A DNA stretch of 64,000 nucleotides, taken from Paraburkholderia phosphatilytica. Lineage in GTDB: Bacteria; Pseudomonadota; Gammaproteobacteria; Burkholderiales; Burkholderiaceae. This document shows positions 1 through 8,394 of the stretch, in pieces. The notes beneath the pieces were generated by a model. It did no database searches, was not told the DNA's origin, and saw nothing but the letters and a program-made list of their open reading frames with translations. A program made the translations under genes and the position numbers. The stretch's first letter is position 1; each line of letters opens with the position of its first letter. The stretch is from contig NZ_QQOA01000033.1 of assembly GCF_003443895.1 (NCBI RefSeq), positions 1-64,000 on the forward strand, read 5' to 3'.

Positions 1-117
1 TCATGACTGTGGGACCGTTCCGTGAGCTTCTTTCTACAACGTCCTCGGCCCCGTCAGCGATGACTGCCGAGCCGAATAAATCAGCGTTTCCCTAGGTATG
101 CGCCTCGCATTCAGGTG

Positions 118-1152
118 TTATGCGGTCATTGCGCGTTCGCCCACGTCGACCACGATCTTGCCGAACGCACCGCGCGCGAGATGCGCGATCGCGTCCGGTA
201 CCGCGTCGAACGCATAGGTCGTGTCGATCACCGGTTCGAGCTTCAGCTTGTCGACCGCGCGCACGAGGTCCTCCAGCGCGCGGCGATGGCCGACGCCGAT
301 CCCCTGGATCGTCGGTCTGCCGAGAAACGACGGCACGCTCGGCAGCGACATGCAGAAGCCGTCGAGTACGCCGATCAGCGAAATCCGCCCACCCTGCGCG
401 AGTGCCCGCACCGATGCGTGCAGGTTGTCGCCGCCCGCCAGTTCGAAGATGTGATCGACGCCGCGGCCGCCTGTCAGCTCGCGCGCGGCGCCAGCCCAGT
501 CGCCGTTCGCCGTGCGGCCGATGCCGTGCGTCGCACCCAGCTCCCGCACGCGTCGCAGCTTGTCTTCGCTGCCCGATATCACGATCACGTCGGCGCCGTG
601 CGCCCGCGCGAGCTGCGCGCCGAACAGCGCGACGCCGCCTGTGCCCTGCACGAGCACGGTCTGGCCCGCGTGAATCGCGCCGGTCTCCACGAGCGCGAAC
701 CAGGCGGTCAGCCCCGCGCATGGCAACGTGCTCGCCTGCGCCGCGTTCAGCGTGCGCGGCGCGCGCACCGCCCAGTCCTCATGCAGCACGACGTACTCCG
801 CCAGCATGCCGGGCAGCGCGCTGCCGAGCTGACGCGCGCCCTCGTGCCACCGGCCGTCGATCCAGCCAGCCCAGAACGTGCTGATCACGTCGTCGCCTTC
901 GCGAAAGCGCGTGACGCCCGCGCCGAGCGCCGCGACCGTGCCTGCCATGTCGGATGCCGGCGTGAGCGGCAGCTGCGGCGGATTGTCGGCGTCGTCGCCG
1001 CGCACGATGATCAGGTCGCGATAGTTCAGCGAAACCGCGCCCACGCGCACCACGATCTCCCCTGGGCCGGGCAACGGGCGCGCCGCCGTGTCGAGGACGA
1101 GATGCTCCACGCCCGGGGCGGCGAGACGCCACTTGCGCATCGACTGACTCAT
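118..1152 (-). CDS. Zinc-independent MDR-family alcohol dehydrogenase / quinone oxidoreductase-like protein
   Basis: This 344-residue protein belongs to the medium-chain dehydrogenase/reductase superfamily. It has an N-terminal GroES-like domain (about residues 20-130, with the NYRDLIIVRG stretch) and a Rossmann domain whose nucleotide-binding turn reads VQGTGGVALFGAQLA. It probably reduces a carbonyl or activated double bond with NAD(P)H in the cytoplasm. The Cys/His ligands of classical zinc alcohol dehydrogenases are not evident. The ATG at 1152 is preceded by a GGAG ribosome binding site. The gene is divergent from the LysR gene at 1258, which suggests that regulator controls it. The substrate cannot be read from sequence. 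Confidence 0.85.
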   Translation of the reverse strand: MSQSMRKWRLAAPGVEHLVLDTAARPLPGPGEIVVRVGAVSLNYRDLIIVRGDDADNPPQLPLTPASDMAGTVAALGAGVTRFREGDDVISTFWAGWIDGRWHEGARQLGSALPGMLAEYVVLHEDWAVRAPRTLNAAQASTLPCAGLTAWFALVETGAIHAGQTVLVQGTGGVALFGAQLARAHGADVIVISGSEDKLRRVRELGATHGIGRTANGDWAGAARELTGGRGVDHIFELAGGDNLHASVRALAQGGRISLIGVLDGFCMSLPSVPSFLGRPTIQGIGVGHRRALEDLVRAVDKLKLEPVIDTTYAFDAVPDAIAHLARGAFGKIVVDVGERAMTA

Positions 1153-1257
1153 TCGTAGCTCTCCGTGTACTTGAACGATGCAACCAGTCTAGTGGTGCGC
1201 TTTCGGATACGGTGGAGGATAATTCTCCGATTACTGTCGACAGAAACTCTTCAATCG

Positions 1258-2193
1258 ATGAGCGATCGCCTGAGCGGGATTGCCGCGTTCGTGAACGCGG
1301 CGGAAGCAGGGAGCTTTGCGCTGGCGGCGGAGCGGATGCATCTGACGCGATCGGCGGTGGCGAAGAGCATCGTGCGTCTGGAGGACCGGCTGGGCACGCG
1401 CCTGTTCCATCGCACGACGCGCAGCCAGAGCCTGACCGAGGACGGCCACGCGTTTTACGAACGCTGCGTGCGCGCGCTCGCGGAACTGGAGGCCGGCGAA
1501 GCGACGCTGAGCGCGGGGCGACGCGACCCGTACGGGCGGCTGCACGTCAGCGTGCCGGTGCTGTTCGGCCGCCGCTGCGTCGCGCCGGTGCTGCTGGCGC
1601 TGGCCGCGCGCTATCCGCGGCTCGAATTGCAGATCAGCTTTACCGACCGCGTGACCGATCTGGTCGAGGAAGGCGTCGACCTCGTGATCCGCAGCGGCAG
1701 GCTGCGCGATGCATCGGCGGCGCTCGTCGCGCGCAAGCTCGGCGAGCAGGCGATGATCCTGGTCGCGTCGCCGGGCTACCTCGCGCGTCACGGTGTGCCG
1801 GCGGGCGTCGACGACCTCGCGGGGCACCAGGGTGTGATCTACGCGAGCGGGCGCCGCAACGCGAACTGGCCGGTGCCCGACACCGGCGGCGCGAACGGCG
1901 GCTGGCGCGACATCGAGATCGCGCACCGGCTGCGCCTCGACGATCTGGAGACGATCGTCAGTGCGGCGAAAGCAGATGCCGGGATCGCGCGGCTGCCGTG
2001 CTGGCTGATCGCGGACGAGGTTCGTGCCGGCGCGCTTGTGCGCGTGCTGCCGGAACTGTCCGGTCCGCGCGTCGACGTGCATCTGGCGTGGCTGCGCACG
2101 CCGCATCTGCCGCTGAAGATGCGCGTCGCGATCGACGAACTCGTCACGCGCATCCCGCCGCTGCTCGCGATCGGCGCGAGCGAGCGCTGCTGA
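1258..2193 (+). CDS. LysR-family transcriptional regulator
   Basis: A 311-residue LysR-type activator/repressor. The N-terminal winged helix-turn-helix (about residues 1-60; FVNAAEAGSFALAAERM followed by RLEDRLGTRLFHRTTR) is followed by a periplasmic-binding-protein-like effector domain. The frame stays open upstream to 1165, but the ATG at 1258 gives the normal LysR N-terminus, so I chose it. The gene is divergent from the oxidoreductase at 118-1152, a typical arrangement for a regulator and its target. A GGAG-N7-CTCC inverted repeat at 1214-1228 in the shared intergenic region could be part of its operator, but it is weak. The effector is unknown. Confidence 0.9.
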   Translation: MSDRLSGIAAFVNAAEAGSFALAAERMHLTRSAVAKSIVRLEDRLGTRLFHRTTRSQSLTEDGHAFYERCVRALAELEAGEATLSAGRRDPYGRLHVSVPVLFGRRCVAPVLLALAARYPRLELQISFTDRVTDLVEEGVDLVIRSGRLRDASAALVARKLGEQAMILVASPGYLARHGVPAGVDDLAGHQGVIYASGRRNANWPVPDTGGANGGWRDIEIAHRLRLDDLETIVSAAKADAGIARLPCWLIADEVRAGALVRVLPELSGPRVDVHLAWLRTPHLPLKMRVAIDELVTRIPPLLAIGASERC

Positions 2194-2211
2194 CGCCGGC
2201 CGCCGTTCGCG

Positions 2212-2853
2212 CTACCAGCGCAGCAACTTCGGCCCGAGCAAGGCGCCGACGGCGGTGGGCAGCGCCATGCCGAGCAGGTACCAGACGGCCCAGAACGGCA
2301 CGCCCATTTCAGGGCAGTGCAGGCAGTACGCGAGGGTCGCGGTCGCGCCCGCGAGCAGACCGCCCGCCGCACCCGCCACGCGCAGCCGCACGGGCGCGAG
2401 CCCGCGGATCGCCCAGAACACGGTGACGATGCCGGGCAGCGACAGGAACGCGATGTTCAGCGGACAGGTGCGCCACGTATAGCCCATCAGGCTTGCGACG
2501 CGCGCGTCGGGCGGCGTCAGGTACCACGCCGCGAGCGCGCCGATCCACACTGCAGCGATGGGCGCCGCGAGTGCGGCCCAGCCTTCGCGCACCGCCACGC
2601 CCGGGCGGGACAGCCGCGTCGTGACGACGAGCGCGGCGAGCGCGAGACAGAAGGGCAGCGCGCACTTGGCCCAGAAGAGCGGCGTGTGGAGCATCTCGCC
2701 CAGGTCGGGACGCAGGCCATAGCAGAGCGCCATCAGCGCGATCGAGCCGGCGCCGCCAATCACCAGCGCCCACGTGAAGCGGCGCGCGACGACATGGGGA
2801 TCGACGGGCGCGACGCCCGCCGACAACAGCGAAACCAGTTCTTGCGTCTTCAT
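2212..2853 (-). CDS. NrsF-type (DUF1109) membrane anti-sigma factor
   Basis: A 213-residue inner-membrane protein with about six hydrophobic segments. It starts with a short cytoplasmic MKTQELVSLLSAGVAPV stretch and ends in the family-typical GALLGPKLLRW. It matches the DUF1109/NrsF family, which holds SigF-type ECF sigma factors inactive at the membrane until a stress signal, reported in Caulobacter as metal or oxidative stress. Its ATG overlaps the stop codon of the upstream sigma gene (ATGA, 2850-2853), so the two are translationally coupled. A close paralogue lies at 12900-13541. Cysteines in TCPLN and YCLHCPEM could be redox or metal sensors; that part is inference. Confidence 0.85.
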   Translation of the reverse strand: MKTQELVSLLSAGVAPVDPHVVARRFTWALVIGGAGSIALMALCYGLRPDLGEMLHTPLFWAKCALPFCLALAALVVTTRLSRPGVAVREGWAALAAPIAAVWIGALAAWYLTPPDARVASLMGYTWRTCPLNIAFLSLPGIVTVFWAIRGLAPVRLRVAGAAGGLLAGATATLAYCLHCPEMGVPFWAVWYLLGMALPTAVGALLGPKLLRW

Positions 2854-3422
2854 GCGGCGCCTCGAATCTTCATGGCCAGGGCTTTCAGTCCGCGATGCAC
2901 GCCGACCTTGATCGCCGATTCCGACAAACCGGTCAGCTTCGCGGTTTCCGCGACCGAGAGTCCTTCGAGCTTCACGTGCATGATCGGCAGGCGCTGCTTG
3001 TCGGGCAACTGTTCGAGCAGCGTGCTCAGGTCGCGGCGCGCTTCGGCGGGCTCGGCGTCGCTGACCGCGAACAGGTCCATGTCGTCGTCGAGCGGATCAT
3101 GCAGCGCCTCGCGGCGCGCGCGGGAGCGCAGATAGTCGGTCATCTTGTAGCGCGCGATCGCGTGCACCCAGGCGGTGAGCGGTTCGTCGGCGCGGTAGGT
3201 GTGGCGGCCGTTGTGCACCGCGAGCAGGATCTCCTGCACGATGTCCTCCACGTCGTCCTGCAGATGATAGAGCCGCTTGCGCAGGAACCCGCGCAGATGC
3301 CGGCTCAGATCGTCGAGAAACGCACGATAGGCCGCGGAGTCGCCGTCAAGCGAGCGGAGCAGCAGGGCTCTCAGCCGCTCTTCGACGGGACGCGCCAAGG
3401 TGCTTTCGGTAGATGGATTCAT
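2850..3422 (-). CDS. ECF-family RNA polymerase sigma factor (SigF-like, partner of NrsF)
   Basis: A 190-residue extracytoplasmic-function sigma factor. Region 2 includes DDVEDIVQEILLAVH and the promoter-melting segment around PLTAWVHAIARYKMTDYLR. Region 4 includes GLSVAETAKLTGLSESAIK near the C-terminus. The frame is open to 3530, but the ATG at 3422 (MNPSTESTL) gives the usual ECF length, so I used it. It is co-transcribed and overlaps by four bases with the NrsF anti-sigma gene, which identifies the pair as a sigma/anti-sigma module. The regulon cannot be read from the window. Confidence 0.88.
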   Translation of the reverse strand: MNPSTESTLARPVEERLRALLLRSLDGDSAAYRAFLDDLSRHLRGFLRKRLYHLQDDVEDIVQEILLAVHNGRHTYRADEPLTAWVHAIARYKMTDYLRSRARREALHDPLDDDMDLFAVSDAEPAEARRDLSTLLEQLPDKQRLPIMHVKLEGLSVAETAKLTGLSESAIKVGVHRGLKALAMKIRGAA

Positions 3423-3554
3423 CGCGGATCGGGTGGCGGGGACGGCCGCCGGGGTGATCGATGCGGTGTTGGTCGGGGAACCTGACGCGATATTACAGCG
3501 CTGCGGAAAATTTTCACCAGGGCCTGCCACGGGCGATCGTCGTCGGGCGTCGCG

Positions 3555-3875
3555 TCACATGGGGCGAAGCAAGGTCGCGAGCAGTTTCTGGAACGCGCTT
3601 TCCCGTGCCTTGATCACCGTCCACACGCGCTGCGAAATCCAGAAGCTGGGCGGGTTCGTGTCGACGTAGCGATACGACGCTTTCCGTGTCTTCGGATCGA
3701 TCTCCGATTGCCATACGGGCTTGCCGCCAAACGAACGCATTTCGAGCGTGTTGCGGGTTGGCGCGTATGCATAGAAGCCATCCTCGAGGATCCAGGCGGC
3801 ATTGTGCGCCGCGAGCCAGGGGCAATAGTCGCCGTGGCCAGCGATCGGCCTTTGATCGGTACCCTGTACGCTCAT
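3555..3875 (-). CDS. Conserved hypothetical protein (106 aa)
   Basis: A small soluble protein with no signal peptide or membrane segment and no domain that I recognise. It is rich in aromatic residues (GDYCPWLAAHNAAWILEDG, YRYVDTNPPSFWISQRVW). The ATG at 3875 is preceded by GGAGAGAGAAC, a good ribosome binding site, so it is preferred over the open frame reaching 3902. It sits between the sigma factor and the divergent selenium operon and could be an independent gene. Confidence 0.65.
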   Translation of the reverse strand: MSVQGTDQRPIAGHGDYCPWLAAHNAAWILEDGFYAYAPTRNTLEMRSFGGKPVWQSEIDPKTRKASYRYVDTNPPSFWISQRVWTVIKARESAFQKLLATLLRPM

Positions 3876-4086
3876 GTTCTCTCTCCATGAAGTGGCTGGC
3901 ACGTGAACCCCGCGCGATGACGGGATCCAGGCGCATGATGGTCGGCGCGATCAGGGGGCAGGTGATATCGGGGTATGGCCGTCGAACCTGCCGCGCGGGC
4001 GGGAAGCGAACCATCGGCCGTGGGATAATGCCGCCTTCCCATGCTCCGCCTGCCGGCCGCGGCGCTCGCGCCGCCCGGTGAATTCC

Positions 4087-5217
4087 GTGAAAAACCTCAT
4101 CGTTTCCATCGACGACCTGGCCTCGTTCGACGAAGTCATCGACGTCCGGACCCCGCTCGAATTCGCCGAAGACCACGTCCCCGGCGCGCTCAACGCGCCC
4201 GTGCTCAGCAACGAGGAACGGGTGATCGTCGGCACGCTGTACAAGAGCTCGCCGTTCGACGCGACGCGCGTCGGCGCCGCGATGGTCGCGCGCAATATCG
4301 CGCAGCATCTCGACACGCTGTTCGCCGACCGGCCGCGCAACTGGCGTCCACTCATCTACTGCTGGCGCGGCGGCAAGCGCTCCGGCTCGATGACGACCTG
4401 GTTCAACCTGATCGGCTGGCAGGCGCGCCAGCTGGACGGCGGCTACAAGGCCTACCGGCATCACGTGCTGCAGCGGCTCGCCGCGCTGCCCGCGCGACTG
4501 TCGTATGTCGTGCTGACCGGCCATACCGGCACCGGCAAGACGCGGCTCCTGCGCGCGCTCGGCGAGGCGGGCGCGCAGGTGCTCGACCTCGAAGGTCTCG
4601 CGCGGCATCGCGGCTCGCTGCTGGGCGCGCTGCCCGATTGCAGCCAGCCGAGCCAGAAGGCGTTCGATACGGAACTCGCGGCGGTGCTGGCGGACTTCCG
4701 CGCGGACCAGCCGGTGTTTGTCGAAGCCGAGAGCCGGCGCATCGGCCGGATCACGGTGCCCGAGACATTGCTCGACGCGTTCCACGCCGGCCATTGTGTG
4801 CAGGTGAGGGCGCCGCTCGCGGCCCGCGTCGCGTTCCTGCTGGACGACTACGGCCATCTGTTCGATACGCCGGACGCGTTTAAGGGCCAGCTGTCGCGGC
4901 TCGTCGGGCTGCACAGCCGGCAGACGGTCGAACGCTGGCATGCGCTGATCGATGCCGGCGAGCGCGCCGGGCTGTTCCGCGAACTGGTCGAGCTGCATTA
5001 CGACCCGGCCTATGCGCGCAGCAGCCGGCGTTCGTTCAGCGCGCTCGACGACGCGATGACGTTCGACTTCGACCCCGGTTCGGCCGACCGTCTCTCGCAG
5101 GCGCGCGCACTGCTCGCGCAGGTAGCCGCGCTGCCGCTGTCCGCGAGCGAACGGCGGACCGCGCCGTCCGCGGCTGCCGCTTCCAGTTCCACTTCGACCG
5201 AACCGCATCATTCGTAG
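4087..5217 (+). CDS. mnmH: tRNA 2-selenouridine synthase (MnmH/SelU)
   Basis: This enzyme replaces sulfur by selenium at the wobble 2-thiouridine of Lys, Glu and Gln tRNAs, using selenophosphate. The 376-residue protein has an N-terminal rhodanese domain with the catalytic cysteine in YCWRGGKRS (C92) and a P-loop domain with GHTGTGKT (residues 145-152), the family's two hallmarks. Start choice: GTG at 4087 follows a GGTGA ribosome-binding-like site; a GTG three codons earlier (4078) is the alternative. selD lies two genes downstream and supplies selenophosphate, so the operon encodes the selenouridine use of selenium. No selA or selB is visible here. Confidence 0.93.
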   Translation: MKNLIVSIDDLASFDEVIDVRTPLEFAEDHVPGALNAPVLSNEERVIVGTLYKSSPFDATRVGAAMVARNIAQHLDTLFADRPRNWRPLIYCWRGGKRSGSMTTWFNLIGWQARQLDGGYKAYRHHVLQRLAALPARLSYVVLTGHTGTGKTRLLRALGEAGAQVLDLEGLARHRGSLLGALPDCSQPSQKAFDTELAAVLADFRADQPVFVEAESRRIGRITVPETLLDAFHAGHCVQVRAPLAARVAFLLDDYGHLFDTPDAFKGQLSRLVGLHSRQTVERWHALIDAGERAGLFRELVELHYDPAYARSSRRSFSALDDAMTFDFDPGSADRLSQARALLAQVAALPLSASERRTAPSAAAASSSTSTEPHHS

Positions 5218-5298
5218 CCGCGCTGGCCGCCGTCGCCAGCCCGGCAATCCGCTCTTCGCTCACCCTCCGCTCACCACGCGCAAACCTTCAGAACCCAC

Positions 5299-6366
5299 AT
5301 GGAATCTTTCGCTCAACCCTCACGACGCCCGGTTTCGGCGGCCGGCGTCGCGCTCTTCGCGCTGATCGCCGTGGCGGGGCTCTACTACGTGAAGTGGTCG
5401 CCGTACTACCACCGCGCGTTCGTCGCCGCCGACACCCATTCGATCGGCCACTCGATCCTCTCCGGCACGGCCGCGTTGCCAGTTGCGCCGTCGTGGCAGG
5501 CCGCGCTCGACTACGCGCTCGCCTACGGGAAGGCGATCTGGCAGGCGCTGGTGCTAGGTCTCCTGCTCGGCTCGGCCGTGCAGACCTTGCTGCCGCCGCA
5601 GTGGATCGCGCGCGTGCTGGGCGGCGCCGGCTTTCGCAGCGTCGCCGCGGGCGGTCTGCTCGCGCTGCCGGGCATGATGTGCACGTGCTGCGCGGCGCCG
5701 GTCGTGGTCGGTCTGCGGCAAAGCAAGGCCGCACCTGGCGCGGCGGTCGCGTTCTGGCTCGGCAATTCGGTGCTGAACCCGGCCACGCTGATCTTCATGG
5801 GCTTCGTGCTCGGCTGGCACTGGACGGCGCTGCGTCTCACGCTCGGCGTGCTGCTCGTGTTCGGCGGCGGCTGGCTCGTCAATCGCCGTGCCGCGCCGGC
5901 GGAGCGTGCGGTTGCTGAGGCGAAGCTCGACGCGCTCGCCGCGAGCGATGCCGCCGAGGGCAACGTGTTCGGCCGCTGGCTCGCGCTCGTCGCGCGGATG
6001 GCGCTGCGGCTCGTGCCGGAGTACATCGTGCTGGTGCTGCTGCTCGGCGCGGCGCGCGCGTGGCTGTTCCCGCACGTCGGCCCGGAAGTGGCCGATACGC
6101 TCGGCTGGATCGTCGCGTTCGCGGTGGCGGGCACGCTGTTCGTGATCCCGACGGCCGGCGAGGTGCCGATCGTGCAGACCATGCTGTCGTTCGGCGTCGC
6201 TGCGGGTCCGGCGGCCGCGCTGCTGCTGACGCTGCCGCCGATCAGCCTGCCGTCGCTCGCCATGACGGCGCGCGCGCTCGGCGCCCGTACCCAGGCGCTG
6301 CTCGTCGCGATGGTGGTCGCGGTCGGCGTGATCGCCGGGCTCGCGGCCGTCGCGCTCCATTTCTGA
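5299..6366 (+). CDS. PF03773-like (ArsP/YraQ-type) permease, candidate selenium transporter
   Basis: A 355-residue integral membrane protein with roughly eight to ten hydrophobic segments arranged as two repeats. The first repeat carries PGMMCTCCAAPVVVGLRQ (about residues 125-142) and the second carries VIPTAGEVPIVQTML. The paired cysteines in a membrane segment are typical of the PF03773 permease family, which includes the organoarsenical exporter ArsP. The gene lies 81 bases after mnmH and 16 bases before selD on the same strand. From that context I infer that it moves a selenium compound; no sequence feature proves this. Import of selenite or export of a toxic selenium species are both possible. 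Confidence 0.8.
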   Translation: MESFAQPSRRPVSAAGVALFALIAVAGLYYVKWSPYYHRAFVAADTHSIGHSILSGTAALPVAPSWQAALDYALAYGKAIWQALVLGLLLGSAVQTLLPPQWIARVLGGAGFRSVAAGGLLALPGMMCTCCAAPVVVGLRQSKAAPGAAVAFWLGNSVLNPATLIFMGFVLGWHWTALRLTLGVLLVFGGGWLVNRRAAPAERAVAEAKLDALAASDAAEGNVFGRWLALVARMALRLVPEYIVLVLLLGAARAWLFPHVGPEVADTLGWIVAFAVAGTLFVIPTAGEVPIVQTMLSFGVAAGPAAALLLTLPPISLPSLAMTARALGARTQALLVAMVVAVGVIAGLAAVALHF

Positions 6367-6382
6367 CCGCTCCGGACTCGCC

Positions 6383-7447
6383 ATGAACCCCTCTCTTCCG
6401 ACCGCGGGCGCGGTGCCGCGCCTGACCGAGCTGTCGCACGGCGGCGGCTGCGGCTGCAAGATCGCGCCGGGCGTGCTCGCCGAGCTGCTGAAGCGCGCCG
6501 CGCCGATGCCGCTGTTCCCGAACCTGCTGGTCGGCTCCGAAACCGCCGACGACGCCGCCGTCTACCAGCTCAACGACGAGCAGGCGATCGTCGCGACGAC
6601 CGACTTCTTCATGCCGATCGTCGACGATCCGTACGACTTCGGCCGTATCGCCGCGACCAACGCGCTGTCGGACATCTACGCGATGGGCGGCAAGCCGCTG
6701 TTCGCGCTCGCGATCGTCGGCATGCCGATCAACGTGCTGCCGCACGAGACGATCGCGCGCATCCTCGCCGGCGGCGAGTCGGTGTGCGCCGACGCGGGCA
6801 TTCCGGTCGCGGGCGGCCATTCGATCGATTCCGTCGAGCCGATCTACGGGCTCGCGGCGATCGGCGTCGTGCATCCGCAACGGGTGGCGCGCAATGCCGC
6901 GGCGCGTGCCGGCGACGTGCTGGTGCTGAGCAAGCCGCTCGGCGTCGGCGTGCTGTCGGCGGCGCTGAAGAAGGGGCGGCTGGACGCGCAAGGCTACGCG
7001 GCGATGCTCGACACGACCACGCGCCTGAACCGTCCGGGCACGGCGCTCGCCGGACTCGACGGTGTGCACGCGATGACCGACGTCACGGGCTTCGGCCTGC
7101 TCGGGCATCTGCTCGAGATGTGTCGCGGCGCGCGGCTCACGGCGCGCGTCGACTACCGCGCGCTGCCGTTCATCGACGCCGCGCCGGCGCTTGCCAAGGC
7201 GGGCTGCGTGACGGGCGCGTCGGGACGCAACTGGAGCGCGTATGGCGCGGACGTGACGCTCGAAGGCGGTCTGCCCGCGATCGCGCAGGCGCTCTTGACC
7301 GACCCGCAGACGTCGGGCGGGCTGCTCGTGTCGTGCGCGCCGGAAGCGGTCGACGAGGTGGTGCAATGTCTGCACGATGGCGGCTTCGGCCAGGCGGCGG
7401 TGATCGGCCGGCTCGAAGCGGGCGATGCGCGCGTCGTGGTGGCGTGA
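6383..7447 (+). CDS. selD: Selenophosphate synthetase (selenide, water dikinase)
   Basis: SelD makes selenophosphate from selenide and ATP. The 354-residue protein has the N-terminal catalytic motif GGGCGCKIAPG (C23, C25 and K26; corresponding to C17, C19 and K20 of the E. coli enzyme). It carries cysteine, not selenocysteine, at the variable position. The AIR synthase-like core follows, with VATTDFFMPIVDDPYDFG and LTDPQTSGGLL. It is the third gene of the mnmH-permease-selD operon. Its product most likely feeds MnmH. Confidence 0.95.
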   Translation: MNPSLPTAGAVPRLTELSHGGGCGCKIAPGVLAELLKRAAPMPLFPNLLVGSETADDAAVYQLNDEQAIVATTDFFMPIVDDPYDFGRIAATNALSDIYAMGGKPLFALAIVGMPINVLPHETIARILAGGESVCADAGIPVAGGHSIDSVEPIYGLAAIGVVHPQRVARNAAARAGDVLVLSKPLGVGVLSAALKKGRLDAQGYAAMLDTTTRLNRPGTALAGLDGVHAMTDVTGFGLLGHLLEMCRGARLTARVDYRALPFIDAAPALAKAGCVTGASGRNWSAYGADVTLEGGLPAIAQALLTDPQTSGGLLVSCAPEAVDEVVQCLHDGGFGQAAVIGRLEAGDARVVVA

Positions 7448-7469
7448 TGGTCCGCCGCGCGCTGGCTCG

Positions 7470-7787
7470 ATGAAAACGTTCGTGCTGTTCGCGCTGACCG
7501 CGATCGCGGAGATCGTCGGCTGCTATCTGCCGTATCGCTGGCTGAAGGAAGGCGCGAGTGCGTGGCTGCTGCTGCCCGCAGGCGCTTCGCTCGCGCTGTT
7601 CGCGTGGCTGTTGACGCTGCATCCGTCGGCGGCGGGGCGCACGTATGCGGCGTACGGCGGCGTGTATATCGCGGTGGCGATCGTGTGGCTCTGGGCCGTC
7701 GACGGCGTGCGGCCAACCGGCTGGGACCTGGCCGGCGCGTTGCTGACGCTGGCGGGAATGGCGCTGATCGCATTCCAGCCGCGCTGA
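7470..7787 (+). CDS. YnfA-family small membrane protein
   Basis: A 105-residue, four-helix inner-membrane protein of the YnfA/UPF0060 family (AIAEIVGCYLPYRWLKEG, then LTLHPSAAGRTYAAYGGVYI), close to the family's usual 108 residues. YnfA proteins resemble small multidrug resistance transporters and have been linked to efflux of cationic compounds. The ATG at 7470 begins 22 bases after the selD stop, so it is probably co-transcribed with the selenium operon; whether this is functional or accidental is unknown. An in-frame open extension to 7425 overlaps selD and is not needed. Confidence 0.85.
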   Translation: MKTFVLFALTAIAEIVGCYLPYRWLKEGASAWLLLPAGASLALFAWLLTLHPSAAGRTYAAYGGVYIAVAIVWLWAVDGVRPTGWDLAGALLTLAGMALIAFQPR

Positions 7788-7907
7788 TCGTGATGGATTG
7801 CAGCGGCGTCCATGCGCCGCGCCGTGCACGATGCGACGATCTGTACGAGACTGCAACCAGTGGCAGGCGCAACGCCTCGCCATCGCGGCCGACACCATCG
7901 AGCGATC

Positions 7908-8180
7908 ATGAAGCGCAACTACGAATACCACGGCTATCAAATCGAAGTGAGCGTCGAGGCGTCCAGCGCGTCGGCGCGTTTGGGCGTGGGTAGCCGGCAG
8001 CCGGGCTTCGTGACGGTGGTACGCGTGCTGCGCGCCGGCGCGCCCGTCTCGCAGTTCGCGCCGCTGCGGCTGTCGGATGCGGACGGCCAGCTGTTTCGCA
8101 ACGACGTCGATGCGCTGAAGGGCGGCTATGCCGCGGGCCGCTGGCTGATCGACGACGTTTCGGCGGAAAGCGACACGTAG
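7908..8180 (+). CDS. Small hypothetical protein (90 aa)
   Basis: A short soluble protein beginning MKRNYEYHGYQIEVSVEAS. It has alternating charged and hydrophobic residues suggestive of a small beta-sheet domain and ends in GRWLIDDVSAESDT. I do not recognise a family. The frame is open upstream to 7812, but the ATG at 7908 gives a compact protein with no low-complexity leader. It stands alone between ynfA and the PEP mutase-like gene. Confidence 0.6.
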   Translation: MKRNYEYHGYQIEVSVEASSASARLGVGSRQPGFVTVVRVLRAGAPVSQFAPLRLSDADGQLFRNDVDALKGGYAAGRWLIDDVSAESDT

Positions 8181-8394
8181 ACGCACGTGCTGCCAACGCT
8201 CCGCAACTGCGCGGGCGCAACGAGCATGAACGCGCGGTTTCGGCGATCATCGTAGCGGGCCGGCCGCCGCGTTGCGACATCGAGCGTTCTCCAGCCGCAA
8301 TGCACCGCGCCCGTCATCCGGCTTCGCGCCGTTTGCCGCGCATGCCGCCCGATTCAAGCAGGGGACCTCGTTCCCTTCGTTCAGGAGACACCTC

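Noticed and set aside
1..117. Gene fragment at the left edge
   Set aside because: No frame here shows coding character; it looks like an intergenic end beyond the oxidoreductase stop.
3514..5247. 577-codon minus-strand open frame over mnmH
   Set aside because: Opposite a clear mnmH with both catalytic motifs; the minus-strand product is low-complexity.
6383..7447. Selenocysteine codon in selD
   Set aside because: The catalytic region reads GGGCGCK with a cysteine codon; no in-frame TGA is present.
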